Shown here one piece after another: positions 17,216 through 27,368 of a stretch of DNA of 56,550 nt. The notes beneath the pieces were generated by a model. It ran no database searches, was not told the DNA's origin, and saw only the letters and a list, made by a program, of their open reading frames with translations. The translations under genes and the position numbers were made by a program. Positions within the stretch are counted from its first letter, which is position 1. The number at the start of each line of letters is the position of its first letter. The stretch lies in contig CACXNL010000001.1 in assembly GCA_902769055.1 (NCBI GenBank), positions 1-56,550 of the forward strand, in the 5' to 3' direction. Source of the stretch: an uncultured Pseudomonadota bacterium (lineage in GTDB: Bacteria > Pseudomonadota > Alphaproteobacteria > RUG11792).

Positions 17216-17537
17216 AAAAGTTTTCCAAAAAATAACCTATGCCCCATGATATATTGCTTTTCATAAAGACACAATATTTATTTCTGGCAAAACAAAAATA
17301 TTTTATATAAAATTTTATATATTTGATGCAATATCTTGTATTTCGCCTTCTCCTCCTGGATCGTATCGGCAATTAGCCAAAAGTAAATGTACGGTTTCTA
17401 TTGAATGAATTATGAAAGCTGTTCTGAAAAATCAGAATATTTGAAACGAAATCTTTCGGAAAGGTTTCCGCTGTGATAAAGTCACGATTTTTGCTAAACT
17501 GACGCTAGTTTAATTTTTGTCAAAAATTGAGGTTTTG
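17216..17537. other. Divergent intergenic region between BspA-type gene 1 and hppA
   Basis: 322 bp, very AT-rich on the left side. It holds a perfect 18-bp palindrome TATATAAAATTTTATATA at 17304-17321. Nearer hppA is the imperfect element TGTGATAAAGTCAC. No clear -35/-10 pair could be assigned to either gene, and I see no gene in it. Confidence 0.5.
17304..17321. promoter_or_regulatory. AT palindrome upstream of BspA-type gene 1
   Basis: Perfect 18-bp inverted repeat with core ATAAAATTTTAT followed by TATTTGAT. The same core and the same TATTTGAT extension recur at 24873-24894 upstream of BspA-type gene 2. A near copy, GCATAAAATTTTTATGC, lies upstream of the porin gene. This is a candidate operator. 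Confidence 0.35.
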
Positions 17538-19622
17538 ATGTTATCTTTCATCGACATAGGGATCGTGGCATGTGGCGTTCTAGCTGTCTTGTTCGCGATG
17601 TCTAAAATTGGTTCTGTTTTCAAGCTGCCTTGCGGAAATGACAGAATGGTTGAGGTTTCTAATGCGATACAGATCGGGGCAAAAGCCTACCTAAACAGGC
17701 AGTACTCTACGATTGCCATGGTCGGCATTGTCGTGACGATATTGCTTGGATTTTTCCTGTCTCCTTACGTTGCTGTTGGCTTCGTGTTGGGAGCTGTGCT
17801 TTCTGGAATTGCGGGATACATCGGCATGAATATATCTGTTCGTGCAAACGTTAGAACGGCAGAAGCAGCGAGAACTTCGCTCCAAAAAGCGCTTACTGTT
17901 GCGTTCGATTCTGGTTCGATAACTGGCATGCTCGTTGTGGGCGCTGGACTTATCGGCGTCTCTTGCTACTATTTCGTTTTGCAATCGATGAATTTGGAGC
18001 TGAGGGTAGTCACTGAATCGTTGGTGGCACTGAGTTTCGGAGCCTCACTGATTTCGATTTTCGCGCGACTTGGTGGCGGAATTTTCACGAAAGGCGCTGA
18101 TGTCGGTGCTGATTTGGTTGGAAAGGTTGAGTCAAATATTCCGGAAGATGATCCGAGAAATCCGGCAGTTATAGCAGATAATGTCGGAGACAACGTTGGG
18201 GATTGTGCCGGAATGGCGGCGGATTTGTTTGAGACGTATGCTGTGACAATAGTTGCTTCAATGGTTTTGGCGAGTATACATTTTGCAGATGACGTTAAAT
18301 CGACAATGATGCTTTATCCTCTTGCAATAAGCGCTGTATGTATAATCGGTTCAATAATTGGTACGTTCTTCGTCAAGTTGGATGCTTCAAAAAAGATTAT
18401 GAAAGCACTATACAAGGGGCTAATTGGTTCAGGTATTGCTTCAATAATTCTGGTGTATGCGGTAACGAGCTTGATGTTTGATTCATTGAATACTGAAATC
18501 TCGTTTGCTGGTGGAATCTTTACTCCAATGAATTTGCTTCAGTGTTGCTTTGTTGGAGTAGCTGTGACCGGGTTGCTAGTTGTAGTGACTGAGTTCTATA
18601 CATCTGTTTCATACAGACCTGTCAAAAGCGTTGCAAGCGCATCGCAAACAGGACATGCGACGAACATAATACAAGGGCTTGCAGTTTCTATGGAGGCACC
18701 TGCGATGCCAACAGTTGTGATTTGTGGCGGTATAATTTGTGCTTACATTTGCGCCGGATTGTTCGGTATTGCAATTGCTGCAACAACAATGCTTGCATTT
18801 GCAGGGATAATAGTTGCTCTGGATGCCTACGGTCCTGTAACAGATAATGCCGGCGGAATTGCCGAAATGTCGGAGTTGCCAGGTGAAGTGCGAGAAATTA
18901 CAGATGCTTTGGATGCCGTCGGAAACACGACAAAGGCTGTGACAAAGGGATATGCAATAGGATCGGCGGGACTTGCGGCACTGGTTCTGTTTGCCACGTA
19001 TGTTGAGGACTTAGTGCACTATTTCCCGAATTTGCATGTGGAGTTTAACTTGCAAAGCCCATACGTTTTGGTTGGGTTGCTGTTCGGAGCAATGTTGCCG
19101 TATCTCTTCGGTTCTTTCGGAATGAAAGCTGTCGGGAAAGCTGGAGGCGCAGTAGTGCTTGAGGTGAGACGGCAATTTAAAGAAATCAAGGGCATAATGA
19201 CAGGAGAAGCAAAGCCTGATTACAAGGCAGCTGTGGATTTGCTAACTAAATCGGCAATTAAGGAAATGATCGTGCCGTCGATTTTGCCGCTGTTTGCTCC
19301 GGTTGCAGTCTATTTCGCCATAAATGCAATAGCTGGGCAAGATGCCGCATTTTCAGCGTTAGGCGCAACGTTGATTGGCACCATAGTTTCTGGGCTTTTC
19401 GTTGCTATTTCGATGACCTCGGGTGGCGGAGCTTGGGATAATGCCAAAAAGTATATAGAAGATGGCAACTTTGGCGGAAAAGGATCAGATGCCCATAAGG
19501 CAGCGGTAACTGGAGATACTGTTGGCGATCCATACAAAGACACCGCAGGTCCAGCCGTGAACCCGATGATAAAGATAATCAACATAGTGGCTCTGTTATT
19601 GCTTGCAATGCTTGCTGCATAA
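17538..19622 (+). CDS. hppA: K+-independent H+-translocating membrane pyrophosphatase
   Basis: Integral membrane pump that couples PPi hydrolysis to H+ export. The catalytic signature [19 protein letters not shown] is present, as are [14 protein letters not shown] and [19 protein letters not shown]. About 16 membrane helices are expected over 694 residues. The diagnostic segment reads [16 protein letters not shown], with Lys and Thr at the two positions that are Ala and Gly/Ala in K+-dependent enzymes, so K+-independent H+ pumping is inferred. The start at ATG 17538 (MLSFIDIG) follows GAGG; a TTG seven codons earlier is possible. A terminator follows. Confidence 0.95.
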   Translation: MLSFIDIGIVACGVLAVLFAMSKIGSVFKLPCGNDRMVEVSNAIQIGAKAYLNRQYSTIAMVGIVVTILLGFFLSPYVAVGFVLGAVLSGIAGYIGMNISVRANVRTAEAARTSLQKALTVAFDSGSITGMLVVGAGLIGVSCYYFVLQSMNLELRVVTESLVALSFGASLISIFARLGGGIFTKGADVGADLVGKVESNIPEDDPRNPAVIADNVGDNVGDCAGMAADLFETYAVTIVASMVLASIHFADDVKSTMMLYPLAISAVCIIGSIIGTFFVKLDASKKIMKALYKGLIGSGIASIILVYAVTSLMFDSLNTEISFAGGIFTPMNLLQCCFVGVAVTGLLVVVTEFYTSVSYRPVKSVASASQTGHATNIIQGLAVSMEAPAMPTVVICGGIICAYICAGLFGIAIAATTMLAFAGIIVALDAYGPVTDNAGGIAEMSELPGEVREITDALDAVGNTTKAVTKGYAIGSAGLAALVLFATYVEDLVHYFPNLHVEFNLQSPYVLVGLLFGAMLPYLFGSFGMKAVGKAGGAVVLEVRRQFKEIKGIMTGEAKPDYKAAVDLLTKSAIKEMIVPSILPLFAPVAVYFAINAIAGQDAAFSALGATLIGTIVSGLFVAISMTSGGGAWDNAKKYIEDGNFGGKGSDAHKAAVTGDTVGDPYKDTAGPAVNPMIKIINIVALLLLAMLAA

Positions 19623-19631
19623 TGAATGAAA

Positions 19632-19658
19632 GACGCGGAGTTTGTTTCCGCGTCGTTT
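19632..19658 (+). terminator. Intrinsic terminator of hppA
   Basis: A perfect 8-bp stem GACGCGGA/TCCGCGTC (19632-19639 and 19647-19654) with a 7-nt loop and then GTTTTG. Confidence 0.75.
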
Positions 19659-19714
19659 TGCAACGTTTATGTTAGTATAAAGGCGAGAAAATTTTTAAAT
19701 TGATATACATAAAG

Positions 19715-20821
19715 ATGGATGTAATAAAAGTTCTATCTGATTTTGTGTCGTTTAAGACAGTAACCCCGGATGGTGAAATAGCGATTGATTATTGCGCAGA
19801 TTTTCTTGCGAAGATTGGATTTAAATGCAAGAAGCTGAATTTTGGGAGTGTTTCAAATTTATATGCAAAATACGACAATGGCGAGAAAAACATTTGCTTC
19901 GCGGGACACGTAGATGTCGTACCGCCACTTGATGGCTGGGACAGTGATCCTTTTGTTTTGACTGAACGAAATGGTTTGCTTTATGGTCGTGGTACAAATG
20001 ACATGAAAGGCGGTTTGTCGGCTTGTTTATCAGCGATTTCGGATTTTTTACAGACCGCTACTCCTAATTTTTCCATTTCTGTTATTTTAACGAGCGATGA
20101 AGAAATAATGGGCAATAACGGGACAAGTAAAGTCGTGGAGTGGTTACAAGAGCGTGAGGAAAAAATAACCGGTTGCGTTTTGTGCGAAAGTTGCTCACCA
20201 GATAAAACCGGCGAGTATATAAAAATAGGTTGCAGAGGGAGTTTAAATGTTAATTTTTATTCCACTGGAACGCAGTGCCACATTGTAAGCGGGAGCAAAT
20301 TTGGTAACCATTTGCACAAATTTATTAAATTTTTGACTCAATTTTCAAATATAAAATTGGATGAAGGGAATGAAAATTTTTCACCATCTGATATAGAAAT
20401 GACGTCTGTGGATGTAGGGAATACAGTTCGAAATATCATACCAAGTTCAGCTAGTGCGAAATTTAATATCAGGTTTAATGACTGTTGGAATTTCGATAAA
20501 TTGGAAAACTTTGTAAAAGAGAAATTACCTCAAGGTATATCCGCAAATTTTGAACGATTTGGATTTCCATTTATCGGCTCAGACAAAAACTTTATAGATT
20601 TTCTTTCAAACAGCCTGGAAAAAACACTCGGTTTTGTACCGAAAGTAGGTACAGCAGGAGGCAACTCAGATGCTTTATCTTTGCATAAAATAACGAATGT
20701 TGTGGAAATAGGAACACCAATCGCAAATGCTCATATCGTAAATGAGTTTATAGCAAAAGAAGATCTCGAGAAATTGCATAAAATTTACTTTAACATCTTG
20801 CAGGATTTTTCAAAAATCTGA
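19715..20821 (+). CDS. dapE: Succinyl-diaminopimelate desuccinylase
   Basis: Zn-dependent M20 hydrolase removing succinate from N-succinyl-LL-diaminopimelate, a late step of DAP synthesis. Metal and catalytic motifs are visible: GHVDVVPP, GRGTNDMKGG (bridging Asp), DEEIMGNNGT (general base Glu and metal Glu), GGNSDA and IANAHIVNE. Two motifs differ slightly from the most common form (GGTSDA, NATIHKVNE). The length of 368 is normal. The start ATG 19715 is preferred over the TTG five codons earlier. Confidence 0.92.
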   Translation: MDVIKVLSDFVSFKTVTPDGEIAIDYCADFLAKIGFKCKKLNFGSVSNLYAKYDNGEKNICFAGHVDVVPPLDGWDSDPFVLTERNGLLYGRGTNDMKGGLSACLSAISDFLQTATPNFSISVILTSDEEIMGNNGTSKVVEWLQEREEKITGCVLCESCSPDKTGEYIKIGCRGSLNVNFYSTGTQCHIVSGSKFGNHLHKFIKFLTQFSNIKLDEGNENFSPSDIEMTSVDVGNTVRNIIPSSASAKFNIRFNDCWNFDKLENFVKEKLPQGISANFERFGFPFIGSDKNFIDFLSNSLEKTLGFVPKVGTAGGNSDALSLHKITNVVEIGTPIANAHIVNEFIAKEDLEKLHKIYFNILQDFSKI

Positions 20822-20873
20822 GATTTAACGCATATGGTACAATACGTACGGTGTAATCGTTTTCGATGAAATT

Positions 20874-21728
20874 ATGAGTTGGTTGAGTGAAGTTATTACT
20901 CCGAAAATTAAATCTTTCTTAGGAACTAATTCAAATATTGAGGAAAACCTTTGGACGAAATGTCCTTCGTGTGAGCGAATGATATATTCAAAGGAGCTCG
21001 AGGAAAATTTAATGGTTTGCGGGTACTGTTCGCACCATTTGTATTTACCAGTCCAAGCACGTTTTGAACTTGTTTTTGATGAAAAAAAATATGAAAAACT
21101 CAAGATAGTAAGAGTAAAGGATGACCCAATAAAATATAAGGATACGAAACGCTATATCGATAGGCTAAAGGATGCGCGAGCAAAAACCGGAGAAGAAGAA
21201 GCTATCTCTATAGCTCGAGGTAAAATTGGCGGGAAAAATGCTGTGGTTTTCGTTATGAACTTCGCATTTATGGGTGGTTCTATGGGGTTGTCCGTCGGTA
21301 AATCGATAGCGAGAGCCAGTCAAATTGCCCGTGAAACGAATTCTGCCCTGATTGGTTTTACCGCATCTGGAGGTGCCCGGATGCAGGAAGGGATGCTCTC
21401 GCTTATGCAAATGCCGGCGACGGTATGTGCAATAACTCAACTGAAAGAAGTTGGGCTTCCATATATAAATGTTTTTACGCATCCAACAACTGGTGGAGTT
21501 TTTGCATCGTTTGCAACGCTTGGTGATATACATATTGCTGAGCCTAATGCTTTGATTGGTTTTGCAGGCGCTCGGGTCATTGAAAAAACGATAAAGCAAA
21601 AATTGCCAGCAGGATTTCAAAAGGCAGAGTTTTTGAGGGATCATGGGCTTATCGATATGGTCGTACATCGTCATAATTTGCCAGAAACGCTGCAATTGAT
21701 TTTGAACTATACGATGGGGAATAGATGA
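20874..21728 (+). CDS. accD: Acetyl-CoA carboxylase carboxyltransferase beta subunit
   Basis: With AccA it transfers the carboxyl from biotin to acetyl-CoA, giving malonyl-CoA. A four-Cys zinc ribbon is at residues 30-52 (CPSC...CGYC). It is followed by the crotonase-like carboxyltransferase fold with ASGGARMQEG, HPTTGGVFASFA and the GFAGARVIE segment. The length of 284 fits. It overlaps rpiB by 4 nt (ATGA). The biotin it depends on may come from bioB at 32417, although no other biotin gene is seen. Confidence 0.95.
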   Translation: MSWLSEVITPKIKSFLGTNSNIEENLWTKCPSCERMIYSKELEENLMVCGYCSHHLYLPVQARFELVFDEKKYEKLKIVRVKDDPIKYKDTKRYIDRLKDARAKTGEEEAISIARGKIGGKNAVVFVMNFAFMGGSMGLSVGKSIARASQIARETNSALIGFTASGGARMQEGMLSLMQMPATVCAITQLKEVGLPYINVFTHPTTGGVFASFATLGDIHIAEPNALIGFAGARVIEKTIKQKLPAGFQKAEFLRDHGLIDMVVHRHNLPETLQLILNYTMGNR

Positions 21729-22192
21729 TTTTTAATTCCATTGCCATTGCTTCGGATCACCGTGGATGCCAACTAAGATCGCAGTTGGTGGAGCATTTTG
21801 AAGCGTGCGGATACGATTTTACAGATTTCGGAACAACATCAGATACCCCGTCGGTTGATTACCCAGATTATGCAAAAAACGTCGCAGAGTATGTACGTGA
21901 CAATGTTAACTCATGCGGAGTATTGGTTTGCTACTCGGGAGTTGGAATGAGTATTGCCGCGAACCGTTTTTCGGGAGTGCGTGCTGTTTTGTGCTATTCC
22001 GACGAGATTGCAAGGCTTTCCCGCGAACACAACGATGCGAACGTGATATGCTTCGGTGCTGGGTTTATAAGTACTGAAACTGCAATGAAATCATTGGAAG
22101 TGTTCTTTAATATTCCATTTGATCCAAGACACCTCAATAGGGTTCAGAAGATAGATGCGATACATAGCGAGTTAGCCTCTAATCTTGATTAG
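21725..22192 (+). CDS. rpiB: Ribose-5-phosphate isomerase B
   Basis: Interconverts ribose-5-phosphate and ribulose-5-phosphate. This is the RpiB/LacAB fold of 155 residues with IASDHRGCQLR at the phosphate site. The catalytic Cys69 is in CYSGVGMSIAANR (the family usually has CGTGIGM, so Gly is replaced by Tyr next to the Cys). The acid/base His region REHNDAN is also present. It overlaps accD by 4 nt. Confidence 0.93.
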   Translation: MIFNSIAIASDHRGCQLRSQLVEHFEACGYDFTDFGTTSDTPSVDYPDYAKNVAEYVRDNVNSCGVLVCYSGVGMSIAANRFSGVRAVLCYSDEIARLSREHNDANVICFGAGFISTETAMKSLEVFFNIPFDPRHLNRVQKIDAIHSELASNLD

Positions 22193-22303
22193 GGTTTTGC
22201 TTGTTCTTGCCTGTGGCGATGGAAGCCTCTCGTTCCTCTAGTCTTCAATTGAAATGCAAGCGTTATCGAGTTACAATCGCAAGGATAATTGGTGAAAGAA
22301 TAT

Positions 22304-24811
22304 ATGAGTATGTCGGATAGCATATACAATTTTCGTGCGGTAGAAAAGAAGTGGAAGCGATTTTTTCAGGAGTATTCGCTGTCTAATGAGGCGTTGCGAA
22401 AAAATAAAGATAAACTTTATTACGTCCTTTCGATGCTTCCGTATCCGTCAGGGAAATTGCATATGGGACATGTCAGAAATTACACGATAGGCGATATTGT
22501 TGCGCGGTTTAAGAAAATGCAAGGCTTTTCGGTCATACAGCCGATGGGCTGGGACAGTTTTGGTATGCCTGCTGAGAATGCTGCGATGAAGGACGGCGGG
22601 CACCCGAAAACTTGGACGAACGCGAATATTGCGAGTATGAAGGCGCAGTTGCAGTCGCTCGGGCTGATGTATGACTGGGCACGTGAGGTCAGCACTTGCT
22701 CTGAGGAGTATTACTCGAAAGAGCAGCAGATTTTCTTGGATTTGTATAAGAAAGGGCTCGTTTACCGCAAGAAATCGTACGTTAATTGGGATCCGGTTGA
22801 CCAGACGGTTTTGGCAAATGAGCAGGTAATTAACGGTCGTGGTTGGCGCTCCGGAGCTGTTGTTGAGAAAAAAATGCTGGAGCAATGGTTTGTCAAGATT
22901 ACCGCGTATGCCGAAGAATTGCTGGATGGTTTGAAGGACTTGGAAGGTTTTTGGCCAGACAAAGTTCTGAAAATGCAGGAGAACTGGATTGGAAAATCCA
23001 AGGGAGCTTTGATAAATTTCGAGCGCTTGGACAATGGTGAGAAAATACCTGTTTATACAACTCGTCCTGATACGCTATTTGGTGCGTCGTTTATAGCTAT
23101 TTCTCCAGACCATCCGATTTCGCAAGAGTTAGCTAAAAGTAATGCCGAAATAGCTGATTTTATAGCTGAGTGCAAGCAAACGGCGACGACCGAGGAAGCG
23201 CTGGAAAAAGCCGAGAAAAAGGGTATGTTTACCGGGATTTACGTCAAACATCCGGTCAAGAATGGCGAGAAATTGCCAATTTACATCGCGAATTTCGTTT
23301 TGATTGACTACGGTACGGGAGCAGTATTCGCGTGTCCGGCGCACGATGAGCGCGATTATGATTTTGCGAAAAAGTATGGTTTGCAAATAATTCCAGTGAT
23401 TGAGACAAGCGAGGATTTGCCGTATACGGGCGATGGAAAGCATATAAACTCCGAGTATCTCAACGGAATGGATACAGCGGCGGCGAAGTCGTGTATGATA
23501 AAGCGCCTCGAAGAAATGGGAATTGGCAAGGGACAAGTGACGTACCGCATCCGTGATTGGCTCGTTTCGAGGCAGAGGTATTGGGGATGCCCTATTCCGA
23601 TAATTCATTGCGAGCATTGCGGCGACGTTCCGGCGCCACTGCCAGTTTTGTTACCGGATGACGTAACGTTTGACGGCAAGGGAAATCCGCTGGAAAAGCA
23701 TCCGACTTGGAAACACACAAAATGTCCGGTTTGTGGCGCTGAGGCATTGAGGGAAACCGATACCTTAGATACTTTCTTCGAGTCATCCTGGTATTATTTG
23801 CGCTACCTCGACCCGCATTGCAAAACGCCAGTGAATAGGGAAATCGCGGATGTTGTGATGCCTGTAGACATTTGCATTGGCGGCGTAGAGCATGCGGTAT
23901 TACACTTGCTATACGCACGTTTCTTTATGTTGGTTTTGCGCGATATGGGGTATGTGACTTGTGGAATACCGTTCAAGCGGCTATTAACGCAGGGCATGGT
24001 CTGCCATAAGTCGTATAAAAATTCGGACGGCGATTGGGTGTACCCGGAGGATGTGACGAAAAATGAGGATGGTCGGCTGCTTGACAAGGATGGAAAGGAA
24101 GTCACTGAGTTTTCGGCTGAGAAGATGAGCAAATCCAAGAAAAACGTGATTGATCCCCAGAAGATCATCGATTCACACGGTGTAGACGCGGTGAGGCTGT
24201 TTATTGTTTCGGATACTCCGCCTGAGAAGGATTTGGATTGGAATACCGATGCACTGGATGGCTGTTGGCGTTTCTTGAACCGAATTTGGAAAGTCTTCAA
24301 TAAGGTTTTGGAGAAGTCTAAAGCGAATGTGGCTGGTTCTGATAATTTGATAAAGACAACGCATGTTTATCTGAAGAAAATAACTGAAAGCTACGAAGCA
24401 ATAGCCTTGAATAAGGCTGTTGCATTGGCACGTGAGTTGTTTAATGAAATCGAAGGGCATTTGGATACATCCTCAGCAGGAGCGTTAAGATTTGCTTTTG
24501 AGAGCTTTGTTAAAGCGTTTTCGCCAATAACTCCGTATATATGTCACGAAATGTGGGATGTTATGAAAAAAGCGAAGGCTATACGCGATGAAGATTGGGT
24601 CGAAATTGATGAAGAATTAGCATTGGTAGATACCGTTACGATAGCTGTTCAAGTCAATGGGAGGCTACGAGGCACATTTGAAATAGAAAGAAATGCTAAT
24701 AATGAAGCGCTTGAGGCGAAGGCATTGGAGGTGCTTGAAAAGAGCATAAAAAAAGATATGTGCAGAAAAATCATAGTAGTGCCGAATAAGATCGTGAGTG
24801 TGGTTATATAA
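22304..24811 (+). CDS. leuS: Leucyl-tRNA synthetase
   Basis: Class Ia synthetase for leucine. The HIGH motif is HMGH within YPSGKLHMGHVRNYTIGD and the KMSKS motif is KMSKSKKN. The CP1 editing domain carries the TTRPDTLFG threonine-rich site and GTGAVFACPAHDERDY. The zinc-like CEHC...CPVC region and C-terminal anticodon domain complete it. Of the possible starts, ATG 22304 is best spaced from GGTGA; TTG 22289 and ATG 22310 are alternatives. The body of the gene looks richer in G+C than its neighbours. Confidence 0.95.
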   Translation: MSMSDSIYNFRAVEKKWKRFFQEYSLSNEALRKNKDKLYYVLSMLPYPSGKLHMGHVRNYTIGDIVARFKKMQGFSVIQPMGWDSFGMPAENAAMKDGGHPKTWTNANIASMKAQLQSLGLMYDWAREVSTCSEEYYSKEQQIFLDLYKKGLVYRKKSYVNWDPVDQTVLANEQVINGRGWRSGAVVEKKMLEQWFVKITAYAEELLDGLKDLEGFWPDKVLKMQENWIGKSKGALINFERLDNGEKIPVYTTRPDTLFGASFIAISPDHPISQELAKSNAEIADFIAECKQTATTEEALEKAEKKGMFTGIYVKHPVKNGEKLPIYIANFVLIDYGTGAVFACPAHDERDYDFAKKYGLQIIPVIETSEDLPYTGDGKHINSEYLNGMDTAAAKSCMIKRLEEMGIGKGQVTYRIRDWLVSRQRYWGCPIPIIHCEHCGDVPAPLPVLLPDDVTFDGKGNPLEKHPTWKHTKCPVCGAEALRETDTLDTFFESSWYYLRYLDPHCKTPVNREIADVVMPVDICIGGVEHAVLHLLYARFFMLVLRDMGYVTCGIPFKRLLTQGMVCHKSYKNSDGDWVYPEDVTKNEDGRLLDKDGKEVTEFSAEKMSKSKKNVIDPQKIIDSHGVDAVRLFIVSDTPPEKDLDWNTDALDGCWRFLNRIWKVFNKVLEKSKANVAGSDNLIKTTHVYLKKITESYEAIALNKAVALARELFNEIEGHLDTSSAGALRFAFESFVKAFSPITPYICHEMWDVMKKAKAIRDEDWVEIDEELALVDTVTIAVQVNGRLRGTFEIERNANNEALEAKALEVLEKSIKKDMCRKIIVVPNKIVSVVI

Positions 24812-24839
24812 GCGCAATCAGCAGGCATGAAAAACATAA

Positions 24840-24873
24840 GCAATTTTGTGATGATGAGAAGTCACAAAATTGC
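24840..24873 (+). terminator. Hairpin after leuS
   Basis: A perfect 12-bp stem (24840-24851 and 24862-24873) with a 10-nt loop, AT-rich. It is followed by ATAAAATTTTA and probably ends the leuS transcript ahead of BspA-type gene 2. Confidence 0.6.
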
Positions 24874-24894
24874 ATAAAATTTTATGTATTTGAT
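24873..24894. promoter_or_regulatory. AT palindrome upstream of BspA-type gene 2
   Basis: 14-bp perfect palindrome CATAAAATTTTATG followed by TATTTGAT, 40-61 bp before the gene start. It shares core and extension with the palindrome upstream of BspA-type gene 1. Confidence 0.35.
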
Positions 24895-24933
24895 AACATA
24901 TGACTTAAGAATGAACGTTATAGGAATTCCCCT

Positions 24934-26067
24934 ATGAACAAAAAGACCCAAGTGGCAATTCTAATGGCAACACTGTCAATGCAAGTCGGAGCAATGGAAC
25001 AAATACACCCAGTAACGGTGAGATTTAACGGTTTCAGTAACAGCGAAAATCCATTTTTTGGATTTAAGGAAGCCAAACCGCATTTGCAAAATGAATGTAG
25101 AATAGCTGATATATACCTGAAGAAAAATATACCGCCCAAATCAGTTGCATATTTGGTTATCCCGGCTCGAACTTCAAGTGGTCATAAAGTAACACTAAGT
25201 TCAAAATTTGGTGCAGGTTGGAACAACGACAATATAAAGGTACACCTTATTCTTTCGAAAATACGAACATCAAAAAAACAAAAATTTCACAAAAAATCTC
25301 AAAAAAGATGCTGTGAGTACGTCGGAATTATCGGAGATAAATCAGGCTTATTTAAAGATTCGACTTCATTAGTCTCGGTTGATATGAGAGGAGTTGATCG
25401 AAAAAATGCAAGATGGCTCAAAGGTGGCAAAAAACAAAACTCTAGAAAAAATTATATGACAAGTATGTTTGAAGGGTGTACAGCTTTAACGTCGGTTAAA
25501 TGGGGTAAACTCAATACTCGCAACGTTACACGCATGGATTACATGTTTAAAGATTGCAAAAATCTAGAAAGATTAAATCTAAGTCATTTAAACACTTCAA
25601 AGGTAGCTACAATGAAAGGGATGTTTGCTAACTGTTACAAATTAGAGGATTTAAACATGAGGTTATGCAATACGTCAAAAGTACAAAACATGGAAGGGAT
25701 GTTTTTGAACTGCAAGGCGTTACCTTCTGTTAACCTGACAAACTTCGACATAGAGTTAGTTCAAAATATGAAACAGATGTTTGATGGATGTGAAAATATG
25801 ACATCTATTGAATTTCCAGTTTCTGATGCTCAAAATCTTGCCACTATGCAGAGTATGTTCGAGAATTGCACAAATCTCCTTGACCTAGATTTAAGTAAAG
25901 TACGCATACCAAATACAGTGATAATGACAGATTTCATTACTGGTTGCAAAAATTTGGACACTATATCATTCCATCCAGAAGTACCAAGTGAAAAGGTTGA
26001 AAATGCAATGAAAAATTGCACCAATTGCCCGGATCTTACCAGTGGTGAGACTTTTCATAATGGATGA
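24934..26067 (+). CDS. BspA-type leucine-rich-repeat surface protein 2
   Basis: Exported protein with signal peptide MNKKTQVAILMATLSMQVGA. A lysine-rich middle part (about 100-175, including KKQKFHKKSQKR) follows, then six 26-residue BspA-type repeats starting at Cys182. They are more diverged than in the other two copies, with fewer LDLS cores and loss of the Leu pattern towards the end. The protein is 377 residues with no anchor seen. The N-terminal VTVRFNG and FFGF echo the ATTITFNG/YFTFT block of the other two. No good ribosome-binding site precedes ATG 24934. A bidirectional terminator separates it from convergent ctpA. Confidence 0.82.
   Translation: MNKKTQVAILMATLSMQVGAMEQIHPVTVRFNGFSNSENPFFGFKEAKPHLQNECRIADIYLKKNIPPKSVAYLVIPARTSSGHKVTLSSKFGAGWNNDNIKVHLILSKIRTSKKQKFHKKSQKRCCEYVGIIGDKSGLFKDSTSLVSVDMRGVDRKNARWLKGGKKQNSRKNYMTSMFEGCTALTSVKWGKLNTRNVTRMDYMFKDCKNLERLNLSHLNTSKVATMKGMFANCYKLEDLNMRLCNTSKVQNMEGMFLNCKALPSVNLTNFDIELVQNMKQMFDGCENMTSIEFPVSDAQNLATMQSMFENCTNLLDLDLSKVRIPNTVIMTDFITGCKNLDTISFHPEVPSEKVENAMKNCTNCPDLTSGETFHNG
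25477..25944 (+). repeat. Six tandem 78-bp BspA-type LRR units
   Basis: 26-codon units with Cys at codons 182, 208, 234, 260, 286 and 312. Divergence rises towards the 3' end. Confidence 0.8.
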
Positions 26068-26098
26068 ATCAGATAAAGACAGTATATAAAACCAAACG

Positions 26099-26123
26099 AG
26101 GTGTAGTCGTGCAGGCTACACCT
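26099..26123. terminator. Bidirectional terminator between BspA-type gene 2 and ctpA
   Basis: An 8-bp stem AGGTGTAG/CTACACCT (26099-26106 and 26116-26123) with a 9-nt loop sits between two converging genes. Its right arm overlaps the ctpA stop codon. Confidence 0.55.
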
Positions 26124-27300
26124 ATTTCCCTGTCTTATCTATCGCCATAAGACCATGTAATAAGTCCATTGCGCGGAGAAGCATCGGATCTTTACCGTTT
26201 TGTTCTGGTTTTTCCGTCGGTTTTGGCGGCGTGATTTCAATATCCGGCGTAACGCCGCGATGATTTATGGCATTTCCGTTGGGTGACAGAAAGTAAGCCG
26301 TCGTCAATTTTATCGCGCCACGCCCCGGAATTGGTATAACCGTTTGCATTGAACCTTTGCCATACGTTTTTTCACCAATCAGCACGGCGCGTTTATTTTC
26401 GCCCAACGCTGCCGCGAGCAATTCCGCACCGGATGCAGTGCTGGAGTTGATAAGGACAGCCATAGGTAAATTATTTAACAAATCTCCTTTATCGGATACC
26501 ACAATCTTGGACTCCTCGACATTTCGCGACTTTAATTCAACAATTTTTTTATTTGACAAAAACAAATCAGCAACGCCAATTGCCTGGTCAAGAATACCAC
26601 CAGGATTATTACGTAAATCGATTATAACCCCAGTTGTTTTTTTCGCGTTGATTTTCTTTATAGCCTGAGACATCGCGAGCAAAGTCCCGTCGTTAAAATA
26701 ATTTATTTTTATGACCGCTATATCATCTATAAACTCGGTCTTTACGCTGCAAAGCTGGATTACAGACTTTTGTACGGTAATCTCCAGAGTTTCGTTTTTA
26801 TTGCGGAGCAAAGTCAGTTTGACCTTAAGCCCTGAATCCGCACCAAGTTTCGACGCAATTTGTTTGGGAGACATTTTCAAAACACTTTTGCCGTCGATTT
26901 GCGTAATCAAGTCAAACGGTTTTATTCCTGCAGTAGCCGCAGGACTTTCGTCAATAACCGAACATATTTCTATGCCATCAGACGCTTGCTTTATTTCAAT
27001 GCCTATCCCGAGAAACATACCATGCGCCGTTTGGTTGTACGCATTAAATTCCTCGTTCGGGATATACTGCGAATGCTCATCTAAAACTTGTAACATTCCA
27101 TTTATAGCACCTATTTCCAGCTTTTCTCGCACAATATTATCAGCGTAGTTCAGTTGTATTTCTTCGATTATCTCTTTTATCAAATCGCTTGTATTCAGCA
27201 AATCTATCGAAAATTCCAAATCACGTTGCTCTTTTTTACACGAGGATAGAAGTACTGGCAAAACAAACGCCAAATAAAATGCCTTGTGGAAATCCCTCAT
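26122..27300 (-). CDS. ctpA: Carboxy-terminal processing protease, S41 family (lipoprotein)
   Basis: Periplasmic Ser/Lys protease. The N-terminus is a lipoprotein signal with lipobox LSSC (Cys21). A PDZ domain (about residues 90-165, GMFLGIGIEIKQ to AGIKPFDLI) precedes the protease core. The core has DLRNNPGG, the nucleophile Ser in SSTASGAELLAAAL and the base Lys in GEKTYGKGSMQ. The length of 392 is slightly short for alphaproteobacterial CtpA (about 440), mainly at the C-terminus. It is divergent from the histidine kinase. Confidence 0.92.
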   Translation of the reverse strand: MRDFHKAFYLAFVLPVLLSSCKKEQRDLEFSIDLLNTSDLIKEIIEEIQLNYADNIVREKLEIGAINGMLQVLDEHSQYIPNEEFNAYNQTAHGMFLGIGIEIKQASDGIEICSVIDESPAATAGIKPFDLITQIDGKSVLKMSPKQIASKLGADSGLKVKLTLLRNKNETLEITVQKSVIQLCSVKTEFIDDIAVIKINYFNDGTLLAMSQAIKKINAKKTTGVIIDLRNNPGGILDQAIGVADLFLSNKKIVELKSRNVEESKIVVSDKGDLLNNLPMAVLINSSTASGAELLAAALGENKRAVLIGEKTYGKGSMQTVIPIPGRGAIKLTTAYFLSPNGNAINHRGVTPDIEITPPKPTEKPEQNGKDPMLLRAMDLLHGLMAIDKTGK

Positions 27301-27368
27301 TTTCGCTATGCGCTGAAAAACTTTTTATACATCCTTTCCCGCTTTTATGATACAAGATAAGGTGCGTC

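Noticed and set aside
17476-17489. TGTGATAAAGTCAC as a CRP/FNR-like operator before hppA
   Set aside because: The half-site spacing is one base short of the CRP consensus and no second copy supports it.
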